Assembly (NCBI GenBank): GCA_002238945.1
Contig: MPNI01000014.1
Location: 1 to 55,882 of the forward strand
Origin: Proteobacteria bacterium bin106
GTDB lineage: Bacteria; Bdellovibrionota_B; Oligoflexia; Oligoflexales; Bin106
DNA length: 55,882 bases
Direction: 5' to 3'
In this document: positions 36,320-44,598 of the stretch, piece after piece
Layout of the letters: each line of letters begins with the position of its first letter
Numbering within the stretch: position 1 is the first letter of the stretch
Notes under the pieces: generated by a model
Seen by the model: the letters and a program-made list of their open reading frames with translations, nothing else
Told to the model about the DNA's origin: nothing
Databases searched by the model: none
Program-made: the position numbers and the translations under genes

Positions 36320-36868
36320 ATGAACAACACAAACAACGGAGATATAGCTTCTCCAAAAGAGGAGTCGTGTTTGAATATTATGTATTTTATCAATCACGGC
36401 CGTGTTCGATCTCTTAAATTTCTTCCATGGCAATGGAAAGGACTAGCAGGCCTATTGATCATACTTGTCCTCTGGTTAGCTGTAAGTTCCATTTGGATTT
36501 ACCGTACTTCTCAGTCACTGATAGTCACAAAAGAGCGCCTAGCTGCATCTCAACAAGCTGTCTTTGACTACCAAGAACGCCACAGCAAAGTTTATGAACA
36601 AGTGTATCCAGATCTGCATGCTCCTGAGAATGTTTCATATCCATTTGAGACTTCTACCACTCCTGATACCCAAAACAACCTTAACCAACAACCTTCCAAA
36701 CAAGAAAGCAATGGAACAAACTTGGAAAATCGACCTCGAGTTAACAGCTCTAAAGAGAAAAAAAACACCACAAGTACTGTTGCACCTTCTCCAACACCCT
36801 CTGGTAAAAAACACAACTCCTTACCTTCTTCATCCTCTTCTTTGCCTCCTTCTTCACAACGTCGTTAA
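36320..36868 (+). CDS. Single-pass membrane protein with low-complexity tail
   Basis: The ATG at 36320 is chosen; a TTG at 36281 in the same frame is an alternative, and neither has a clear ribosome site. From 36320 the protein has about 182 residues. One membrane segment (GLAGLLIILVLWLAVSSIWIY) is preceded by a basic face (HGRVRSLKFLPWQWK), so the C-terminus should be outside the cytosol. A short coiled-coil-like helix follows (TKERLAASQQAVFDYQERH), then Asn/Pro/Thr/Ser-rich low complexity to the end. The first part resembles the membrane anchor of exported peptidoglycan-hydrolase-type proteins, but no enzyme domain is present. Confidence 0.55.
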   Translation: MNNTNNGDIASPKEESCLNIMYFINHGRVRSLKFLPWQWKGLAGLLIILVLWLAVSSIWIYRTSQSLIVTKERLAASQQAVFDYQERHSKVYEQVYPDLHAPENVSYPFETSTTPDTQNNLNQQPSKQESNGTNLENRPRVNSSKEKKNTTSTVAPSPTPSGKKHNSLPSSSSSLPPSSQRR

Positions 36869-37229
36869 TCATGATAAATTCATCTAGATCAAAAGCCTAA
36901 AAACCATTACACTTAAGTGTATAGTTCTCCATATTCGCTACATAACCACTTCATATATCCATAACAAACAAACACATGTACACAACAAGCCCGCATAAAT
37001 AAGCCACAACGATCGATATATGACAGCTATATGACAAGAACCATACCAAGACAGATAAGAAAGAAAAAAGATAATAAAAATAGATACACAGCCAACCCTA
37101 GCTACTAGCGCTACTAGCTATATAAAATAAAAAACTATGTAAAAAGCTATATAACAAGCTATATAACAAAGAATAAAACAGCCAAAGAAAGCGAATACTG
37201 CCTCTAACATCATTTTTGGTGAGGTTACA
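36869..37229. other. Gene-free stretch upstream of the large PEGA/TPR lipoprotein
   Basis: These 361 bases include GCTACTAGC-type motifs and a 12-bp duplication (AGCTATATAACA twice near 37146-37170). No gene is apparent. The strong ribosome site of the next gene is at its right edge. Confidence 0.5.
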
Positions 37230-40200
37230 ATGCTTTTGCTAAACACAATACTGCACGGCTCATCGATTAAAACACGATCCATTGCAGCATGTGTTGCACT
37301 TTCAGCATCTGGATATTTCATTGGGGGATGTGCAGGAAATCTGTGGCAACAACCTTGGCAACTCGAAGTACACACAACCGATCATTTGGGTAATAGCATT
37401 GCCGAAGTCACTATACAGCTCTCAGGAGTAGACTTAGGCAAAAGCGATGAAGAAGGCATATTTCGCCATACCCTCCACATTAATGGTACTAAGCCTCTAC
37501 GCCTTTACGCTCACCTAACAAGTACCGATTACTACTACGCCCCTTATATCAAAACCTTCACCATTGCCAAACCCTCCACTCCCTCAAATAACTTTTTGTC
37601 CTTCTTGACAACGTCCAACAAAGACATCTCAAGCAACAACTCTCAGCAAGAACAAAAACTCACTTTCAATGCTGTCTTGCATAGAATCCCTAAACAAACC
37701 ACAGCTAAGCAAACATCTGCTTCAGATCATAAATCTCAGCTTGGAAAAAATATACGTAACACCACAAGATCACCGCCAACACCATCTTCTCAAAAGAAAC
37801 AAGATAATGTAGTTATTGCAAAACCCATCACAACCCTACCTTCTACTCTCAAACCCACAGTCCTTTACACTGAACAATCTCCCAAACAGCCACAGTCATT
37901 GGACGGTACTGTTGAGCGTGTCACAAAAAAGACGAACAAGGCGAGCAAGGAAAACCAAAGCGCTCTCCCATCTTCTATCGATCAAAAAGAAGATCGAAAT
38001 TTTCCTTCTAACGATGCTCAGCCAGCAGAACACCCTTCTGATATCTCACCTCCATCAGACCGTGATGACATAGCCACCACATCACCACCACCACAAGATC
38101 CTGCAAAGATCCACAAACCTGACACAAACCACAAAAAACCTACAGCTGCAAAAAAGCCACCACCACAGAGCAAAACCAAGATCAAGACAACTGCTATCTC
38201 ACCTTCTTCAAAGAAGGCCTTAAAAGCTTCAAGAAAGACTATACAAAAAACAGGTTTTTTTCTTGAAGTACTAGCTCGGAGCCCATCAAAGCAAAAAAAA
38301 CACTTTCCTCTCTCAGCAGTGGATATTTATCTTGGCTATCAACACAGCATCGAAAAACTCTGTGTAACGTCTCACATAGGAACGTGTGAGTTTCGCAGGC
38401 TTAAACAAAATTTTGGCAGAGTCGTGACCATTATTGCTAAGAAAAAAGGTTATCGTAGCATTATTCGCAAAGTCCAAATCTCTCCTACCACACAACTCAA
38501 CATGGTTATGCAGCCTGGAAACAGCTTTGATATCATCGCTTTACTTCCACAAAAAACATCTGTTCAAGGACTTGCAGATGCAGAAGTATGGTTAGGACAA
38601 CAAAGGTTAGGACAAACCAATTCCTTTGGGCATTTTTCATATACTCCCACCTCTTCACATCCACCTTCACTTGTACTCACTATCAAAAGCCCTTCAGCTA
38701 TTCCTTCTGAACAAACCATCACTGTAAATAGCCAAGATGTCAGCATTTTACCATTTGCCTTAAGTAGCCCTCTTAGCCATAAAGTTGTGATTCTGCCTCC
38801 AAAAGTACCAGAAACCCCACACCAACAAGCCAGCTCTATGACAGAGCTGCTTAACTCCATAAACCGCAGCACCATTCATCATTTTTTTCGTCAAAGAGGC
38901 TTTTCTCGTATCGGCTACTCCTTTGCCACAAACGTATCGCAACTCTTTGGATTAAACGAACTCAGAGAACGAGGTTTCTATAACACAGAGCTTGAACAGT
39001 GGACATCATGGCTGCTAGGTACCTATATTTATCCCGCACAAGACGAAGGAGATTTACCAGCCATCATAGATATGAATCTCTATAATTCTAAAGGCACCGT
39101 TATAGCCAATGCTTCCAGCAAGTGGCGTGAAAACAAAACACCGAGTAACTTACTCGAACTTCTTCCCTCATTGATCACATCCCTTAATTCACAACTCACT
39201 ATGGAAGCAGCTATAACCAAAACACAAACCAATCATGCATGGCTCAATATCACTCCATCCCAAACAGAACACCTTTCTGAAAATTCACTCACAGAACCAC
39301 TGGCACCCATAAAAGTTTGGAGATGGGAAAGCAACCCATCACAAAGAGGACTGTTAAATCTTTCACACATCGCAAACCTTGCTCCTAAGCTAGGAACTGA
39401 TAACACAGATGACCGTAGAATTCGTGCTGAAATACTCTCTTCAAAAATCCCCCTACAACCGGGAGATTTGATAGAAATCATTCCCCCTCGCTCTCCTCTC
39501 TACAACCATGTAACAGCCAAAAGCTCTTTTCACTCCCTTGCCCATATACGTGTAACCTCACAACAACGCCCCTTAAAAGGTGTTATGGTTTTTAAAGATC
39601 ATACTCAATGGATTGGTACCACAGATCACAAAGGGGCTTTTTTAGCTCACCAAAAAATGCTTTCTAAGCCATTGCACCTGGAGTTTCGAAAGCCTGGCTA
39701 CAAACGTTTTGAAAAAACCATCACCCTATCAGCCAAGCAAGAAGCAATGGTGTATATGGAACGATCCCATAGCTATATCACGATTCATTCCAAACCCAGC
39801 GGCCAAGATGTAATCTTTAATAATACCTCGATGGGTAAGACACCACTTTCTTTGAATATCCACAACAGCTCTTTGAAAAAATCCAACCCTCCTCCAAAAC
39901 TCACTATCGGCGGAGGCGATGGCTACAAAAAACGTCATCTCCACCTCTCACCATCACGTATTTTCACCGAATACACCGGAGCTCGTACCATCATCCTTGA
40001 AAAGGATTATCTATCACAATTCTTTAGCCAAAATCCCAAAGACCCTCAAAAAGCCTTAACCATCTTAAACCAGATCTTACCCTCCCACTCCGACTACCCC
40101 CAAGCTATTCACCTCAAAGCACTCACCTATTTTCAACTCAATCAACACCGCACATCTCTTAGCATATGGAAACAGCTTTTTTCTTTAAAAAACATCGCCC

Positions 40201-40589
40201 GTCAGGTTGCACTGCAACAAAGCCACCTCTATGCAGGCCTCTGTGCATTTCATCTAGCAGAAGTCCAAGATCAACAACGAATGTTTCATAAAAGCTTTAA
40301 GCTCTACCGTGATACAGTAAGGCATTTCAAACAATCAGCGAAAATCGGAAGCCTGCCTTATGATCTCGATCTAAAACTCGCCTATCATTGGGCACTTTCA
40401 GAACACCGCATGGCGTTGATCAATGAAAATAAAGAGCTGCTACAAAGTGCCCAAAATCGCTGGAGCATCTTCTTAACCATGGCAAACAACAACAAAGGCA
40501 AACCACCACCTGATTTTCAACAACAACTCGGGCAAGCCAAGAGCTATGCTGCTGAAGCCACTGAAAATCTCAAATCTCTAAGCCTCTAA
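37230..40589 (+). CDS. Large lipoprotein with carboxypeptidase-regulatory-like, PEGA and TPR regions
   Basis: This 1119-residue protein starts at an ATG with GGTGAGG six bases upstream. The signal peptide ends YFIGGC, a lipobox. After it comes an Ig-like beta domain (LEVHTTDHLGNSIAEVTIQLSG), typical of carboxypeptidase regulatory-like folds. A Pro/Lys/Thr/Ser linker of about 200 residues follows, then more such domains (about 340-520). A region of about 550-780 is unassigned. One more regulatory-like domain precedes a PEGA-like segment (SYITIHSKPSGQDVIFNNTSMGKTPL, split by short loops). C-terminal TPR-like helices (about 940-1110) end it. These parts are known for binding cell-wall material or proteins; a surface scaffold role is inferred. 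Confidence 0.75.
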   Translation: MLLLNTILHGSSIKTRSIAACVALSASGYFIGGCAGNLWQQPWQLEVHTTDHLGNSIAEVTIQLSGVDLGKSDEEGIFRHTLHINGTKPLRLYAHLTSTDYYYAPYIKTFTIAKPSTPSNNFLSFLTTSNKDISSNNSQQEQKLTFNAVLHRIPKQTTAKQTSASDHKSQLGKNIRNTTRSPPTPSSQKKQDNVVIAKPITTLPSTLKPTVLYTEQSPKQPQSLDGTVERVTKKTNKASKENQSALPSSIDQKEDRNFPSNDAQPAEHPSDISPPSDRDDIATTSPPPQDPAKIHKPDTNHKKPTAAKKPPPQSKTKIKTTAISPSSKKALKASRKTIQKTGFFLEVLARSPSKQKKHFPLSAVDIYLGYQHSIEKLCVTSHIGTCEFRRLKQNFGRVVTIIAKKKGYRSIIRKVQISPTTQLNMVMQPGNSFDIIALLPQKTSVQGLADAEVWLGQQRLGQTNSFGHFSYTPTSSHPPSLVLTIKSPSAIPSEQTITVNSQDVSILPFALSSPLSHKVVILPPKVPETPHQQASSMTELLNSINRSTIHHFFRQRGFSRIGYSFATNVSQLFGLNELRERGFYNTELEQWTSWLLGTYIYPAQDEGDLPAIIDMNLYNSKGTVIANASSKWRENKTPSNLLELLPSLITSLNSQLTMEAAITKTQTNHAWLNITPSQTEHLSENSLTEPLAPIKVWRWESNPSQRGLLNLSHIANLAPKLGTDNTDDRRIRAEILSSKIPLQPGDLIEIIPPRSPLYNHVTAKSSFHSLAHIRVTSQQRPLKGVMVFKDHTQWIGTTDHKGAFLAHQKMLSKPLHLEFRKPGYKRFEKTITLSAKQEAMVYMERSHSYITIHSKPSGQDVIFNNTSMGKTPLSLNIHNSSLKKSNPPPKLTIGGGDGYKKRHLHLSPSRIFTEYTGARTIILEKDYLSQFFSQNPKDPQKALTILNQILPSHSDYPQAIHLKALTYFQLNQHRTSLSIWKQLFSLKNIARQVALQQSHLYAGLCAFHLAEVQDQQRMFHKSFKLYRDTVRHFKQSAKIGSLPYDLDLKLAYHWALSEHRMALINENKELLQSAQNRWSIFLTMANNNKGKPPPDFQQQLGQAKSYAAEATENLKSLSL

Positions 40590-40720
40590 ACCAACCAAGA
40601 CATCTTATAATAACTTTTTTGCAATTTCTTCTTGAGTTAAGAGGGCATTGACTCGATAATATCTCCAAGTAATGGATCACTCGCAAGGTTGCTCTCTTAA
40701 AAACAATCAAAGTCTTATCC

Positions 40721-41458
40721 ATGGCTAATCCAGACTTCATCGCTCTCTTAGAACCTGTTATTAAAGGGCTAAAGATATATCATCGTTATGCTGTATCCGG
40801 GCTAGATTATATCCCCAGAAAAGGCAGAGCTATTATTGTGGTGAATCATTCCCTTGCCACCTATGATATTTTAATGCTCATTCATAGCATTTATGATCAA
40901 ACAGGCCGACTACCCCGCCCACTCGTGGATCGCCTCATAGGGCATATCCCCATGCTATCAACCATCACCCATGAACTTGGCTGTATAACCGGATCTCCAG
41001 AAAATGCTCAACAACTTCTAGCTGAAGAACAACTCATTGTGGTAGCACCAGGAGGAATGGCTGAAGCTATACGCCCCCACACCCAAAGATATCAAACCAA
41101 ATGGCAAGATAGAAAAGGCTTTGTAAGGCTTGCTGTTAATACTAACAGCCCTATTATTCTGGCTTTTTGCCCAGACTCCGATAACCTCTATAAGGTCTAT
41201 GACACAAAAATCACTCGCTTTATGTATCGCTATCTTCGCCTTCCTATGATTATAGCAAGAGGATTAGGACCTACTATCCTACCCAGACCCGTCAAACTCA
41301 AACACTTCATATCTGAACCCATAATCCCTAAACAATCCAAAGATCAAAAAGCAGATATTGCACAATTGCATGAAACCACCTGCAATAGAGCTTATGAATT
41401 GATGCAACAAGCATCTAAACTCAACTCCTATCAAAAGACATCCTCACCATCGTCTTAA
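40721..41458 (+). CDS. Lysophospholipid/glycerolipid acyltransferase family protein
   Basis: The 245-residue protein has the acyltransferase core. NHSLATYD holds the catalytic His and Asp, here spaced H-x5-D as in the MGAT/TMEM68-like branch rather than the H-x4-D of PlsC. LGCITGSPENA and the glycine block VVAPGGMAEAIRP follow. Upstream, GLDYIPRKGRAIIVVNH is the usual entry strand. It should act at the inner membrane, transferring acyl chains to glycerolipids or neutral lipids; the exact acceptor cannot be read from the sequence. No obvious membrane segment is present. It follows the large lipoprotein after 131 bases. Confidence 0.8.
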   Translation: MANPDFIALLEPVIKGLKIYHRYAVSGLDYIPRKGRAIIVVNHSLATYDILMLIHSIYDQTGRLPRPLVDRLIGHIPMLSTITHELGCITGSPENAQQLLAEEQLIVVAPGGMAEAIRPHTQRYQTKWQDRKGFVRLAVNTNSPIILAFCPDSDNLYKVYDTKITRFMYRYLRLPMIIARGLGPTILPRPVKLKHFISEPIIPKQSKDQKADIAQLHETTCNRAYELMQQASKLNSYQKTSSPSS

Positions 41459-41499
41459 AAAAACCTTTTTGGGTTCTATATGGAAAACTCTCCAACTTG

Positions 41500-41626
41500 T
41501 TCCTGACTTTGAGATTTCTGAATATCACCAATAATAGTAGAAGCAACTTGGACAAAAATCAGCTAAGATTCATCAAGATTGTCATATCGACCTCCATGAT
41601 AAACACACACTATCTTAGCCAATTTT
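41500..41626 (-). repeat. Dispersed repeat, copy B, with internally inverted half
   Basis: This is the partner of 4188-4320. The 23-bp block at 41528-41550 is in the same orientation as in copy A, but the block 41581-41626 is inverted relative to it. AAAATCAGCTAAGAT (41555-41569) and ATCTTAGCCAATTTT (41611-41625) form near-perfect inverted arms around the inverted part, as expected if recombination flipped it. On the minus strand GGAGG stands five bases before an ATG that opens only eight codons. Confidence 0.55.
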
Positions 41627-41671
41627 ATCTTATACTTAATATACATTTTGTGAGTAACTCGCCTCTCCCAA

Positions 41672-43900
41672 TTATTGGATAGGGAGATAACATTCGTTAT
41701 TGTATGTTTTATCTTTTGTAGTCGTTTCATTCTCACAAACTCCTTCAGTCTTATATCTTGTTTTTGTACATGAATTATACTCTTCAACACCATGCTCAGC
41801 AGCACGCTTACCACAACTTAACCTGTATTTATTCTCACTAGGGCTCCAGTCCGATCCCCCGGAATTACATTGTATCATATCGTTCGTTATTCCTCCTAGT
41901 ATGTGCTGTGCATCAGCAAAAGGATCATGCGGATCAAAAGCTAACAATCCAGATACTCTTCGATATGGTGAAAAGAGCTCCTTATTTTCCACACGCACAT
42001 TTTGATTAAAAGCTATCAAACCAAATAGTGACGCTAAGCCACCATTAATATCACCATAGTTTTTGTCATCCAAGTCTTGAAAATTTCTATTGAATCTACC
42101 CGAACTACCCGAACAATAATTGTAACTAGCAGAGATAACTTCTACTATTTCTGTTCTTTTATCTGCATTTGAATACTGACATGGGCCAGGATAATGTTCT
42201 TCTTTAATTTCATCCGACCATAATGTCCTTAACAAAGCCCCTAACTCTTTCCACTTATAAAGTTTTACACCACACTCTGCCCCTTTAGTTGTGTATTTTT
42301 CTGGCTTTTGTACGTCACGACAAACTTCCTTCACAACATCATATGATTTCGTATAAGTTCCACATTCTTCAGATTTCTTCCATTCTGTAAATCTAAAATT
42401 ATTAGCTTGTAAAATAAGATCAGTATACGCACAATCCGCCATACTAACTGCTTTTCTACACTGATTAATAGCATTATGAAGCTTAGAAATAAAACCTTCG
42501 ATCTCTTTAATAAACTTTTTTGTTTTAGTAAGTTTAAGAGTGCTTACATTTTGAAAAAATTTGTTTTTTAAAAGACCATTACGCCTGTTAATCATCTCAT
42601 CAAGCTGGTTATACAGAAGACCTATTTCATTTTCAATAGTCTCACGAGACCTATCTACTACCGATGAAATTAATTTATTATAAGGCATTTTTATAAGTTT
42701 TGTCACAACCGCATGTTTAGCAACTGTCGCAGGCCATTTTTTCATCATTTTTTTGGTTTCTTCAAGATTTGTAGTTATGGTCTCTCCAATACCACCAGCA
42801 AATGCTCCTTGTACTTCTAGTGTCATGCCTTCTTCTTCTTTGATACTGCCTGTGTTGATGCTTAAATGACCTTTTGCATCGATACTAAATCCCGTGGCTT
42901 TAAACTTTGATCTTATGTTGAAATCCTTAGTTTGCCTAGATTTTGCTACAGAAAACTTGAAAAGAACTCTCGCATAACCACCGGTTCTGTAACCAATAAC
43001 AGCTTCTTTACCACAACGATCATAAAATGCTTCAATTCCTCTGTTTTTAATAAGCTTGTACGCTCCTGGTGATAGCTTGATATTCTGCATTCTTACATCA
43101 GGGTTTTCAACTTCTACCTTTGCTCCATAGTATATTTCATAGCCAATAAATTCCGAGTCTTTTAGATACTCTACTTGAAGATCGGCCATGATACTACTAA
43201 ACAACACAGAAGCTGATGCACCTGCACTGACACCTAAGAAGTTTCTCATCCCATTACGAGTTTGAATTTCCTTAGACGACCAAACTGCCTTCTGTCCATC
43301 AGGTGCGAATAGGTACTCACCTTTTGGCAAATCACTCTTTTTAAGACCTAACAAAACATTAGCTGTAGGCTTGTCCCCGACAATACAACTAGAAAAATTT
43401 CCTTCTTCACCATCTTTAGCCTTAGCTTTGGCAAGTAAATATTCATAATCATTTTGAAGACTCCGAAAATCGACACTCTTATCAAAATCTCCTGGATTAA
43501 TCTCACGATGAGTAGCCACAGGCTTACCTATTAAGTTATGAACTTCCAATAATTGATTGTAGATAGGATGATCTAACCACTCACTCGTTTTATTATTATC
43601 ATTTTTCTTCGAATCAGCGAGCTCAACTACCTCTTTTACTTTACTCTCTGCTTTACTCTTTGGTTTACCATAGGCTTGAAAGAAATCATTCCAGATTTCT
43701 TTCCTCTCTGATTTACTCTTTGCCTCATTCTCTGATTTACTTTGTTCTTTATTTTCTACATCATCTTTTTCTTTTTTGGAATCTTTTGAAATGATTCTTT
43801 CATCATTGCCGCAACTACTATAGAGGATCACCAATAAACCCAAGCACAAACATTGGATGAGATAAACAACGTTCTTTTCTTGTATTGTAAATGCCTTCAT
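41672..43900 (-). CDS. Large Lys/Glu-rich lipoprotein of unknown function
   Basis: The preferred start is the ATG at 43900 with AAGGA seven bases upstream; a further in-frame codon at 43918 would include that site. The signal peptide ends LYSSCGND, a lipobox. A Lys/Glu/Ser/Asp-rich linker of about 85 residues follows. The main body of about 650 residues looks globular, with Gly-rich beta strands (FLGVSAGASASVLF), a helical middle (NEIGLLYNQLDEMINRR) and a Cys-rich C-terminus (residues about 500-740). No family recognised. Plus-strand frames here are shadows. Confidence 0.7.
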   Translation of the reverse strand: MKAFTIQEKNVVYLIQCLCLGLLVILYSSCGNDERIISKDSKKEKDDVENKEQSKSENEAKSKSERKEIWNDFFQAYGKPKSKAESKVKEVVELADSKKNDNNKTSEWLDHPIYNQLLEVHNLIGKPVATHREINPGDFDKSVDFRSLQNDYEYLLAKAKAKDGEEGNFSSCIVGDKPTANVLLGLKKSDLPKGEYLFAPDGQKAVWSSKEIQTRNGMRNFLGVSAGASASVLFSSIMADLQVEYLKDSEFIGYEIYYGAKVEVENPDVRMQNIKLSPGAYKLIKNRGIEAFYDRCGKEAVIGYRTGGYARVLFKFSVAKSRQTKDFNIRSKFKATGFSIDAKGHLSINTGSIKEEEGMTLEVQGAFAGGIGETITTNLEETKKMMKKWPATVAKHAVVTKLIKMPYNKLISSVVDRSRETIENEIGLLYNQLDEMINRRNGLLKNKFFQNVSTLKLTKTKKFIKEIEGFISKLHNAINQCRKAVSMADCAYTDLILQANNFRFTEWKKSEECGTYTKSYDVVKEVCRDVQKPEKYTTKGAECGVKLYKWKELGALLRTLWSDEIKEEHYPGPCQYSNADKRTEIVEVISASYNYCSGSSGRFNRNFQDLDDKNYGDINGGLASLFGLIAFNQNVRVENKELFSPYRRVSGLLAFDPHDPFADAQHILGGITNDMIQCNSGGSDWSPSENKYRLSCGKRAAEHGVEEYNSCTKTRYKTEGVCENETTTKDKTYNNECYLPIQ

Positions 43901-44210
43901 AACCACTTCCTTAAACAAAAGATGAAATAAAAAAGTTAAATCTGCGACATCCTACATTACACAATAAGCTACTTCAAGGGACATCTTAAAAAAATTACTA
44001 TGACGAAATATCATAGAAAAAAAGGCTCTTTGCGGCATTACGCCTACGATTAAGAAATGATCTCTTGTGGCCTTGCTATCATACTTCATACTCTCTAGGA
44101 CTTAGAAAGCGCATTCGATCTTGCCACAGAATCAAAGAAGACATCATCAGCTCTTGCAAACATATAGCTCTTGATTGTAATAGATAAAGTTAGCTCAAAA
44201 AGTTAACTTC

Positions 44211-44246
44211 GAATTGTTATTTTTAAAGAGATAAAAATAACAATTC
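44211..44246. repeat. Perfect 15-bp inverted repeat with a 6-base loop
   Basis: GAATTGTTATTTTTA (44211-44225) is followed by AAGAGA and its exact reverse complement (44232-44246). The stem is AT-rich without a clean U-tract beyond it, so it could be an operator, a weak terminator or a mobile-element end. Confidence 0.8.
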
Positions 44247-44529
44247 CGCAAAATTTCTCGACAAATAAAGTGATATTTTTGGTCCTAAGTTATTTCTAAG
44301 ATACCTAATGTGTTCATCACACCTTTCACCACTAACACGGGCGCCTTGGTTCATATTTCTTGTAACTTCTGCGATATCTTCAAATCTATCTTAAGAAAGT
44401 TGCCTGTTGATTTTCAAAATGACTCTTGATTGTAAAGTGAGTTCTATAGCCATGTTAGCTATAGTTCGTTTACAGCTTTTGCCATTGAGAAGTATTTTTT
44501 CACTTGCCATTACAGCAGCATGTTTGTTG

Positions 44530-44569
44530 ATAAAAAAACCTCTCAGTTCCAACAAGGAACTGAGAGGTT
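44530..44569 (-). terminator. Rho-independent terminator of htpG
   Basis: On the minus strand AACCTCTCAGTTCC pairs perfectly with GGAACTGAGAGGTT (14 bp, five-base loop; 44537-44569) and is followed by a T run (TTTTTTTA). It lies about 30 bases beyond the htpG stop. This is the cleanest terminator in the window. Confidence 0.92.
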
Positions 44570-44598
44570 TGAGGTGTGATGCTATTGTAAAAAAACGA

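Larger units (their letters stand above)
43901..44598. other. Gene-free stretch with a perfect inverted repeat and the htpG terminator
   Basis: These 698 bases hold no convincing gene. They contain a 15-bp perfect inverted repeat (44211-44246), a small CTATAGC/GCTATAG inverted repeat near 44448-44470, a 13-bp direct repeat CTCTTGATTGTAA (near 44168 and 44426), and the terminator of htpG at the right edge. Confidence 0.6.

Noticed and set aside
41461-41480. Terminator after the acyltransferase gene
   Set aside because: AACC-TTTTT-GGGTT gives only a four to five base stem without a T run after it.
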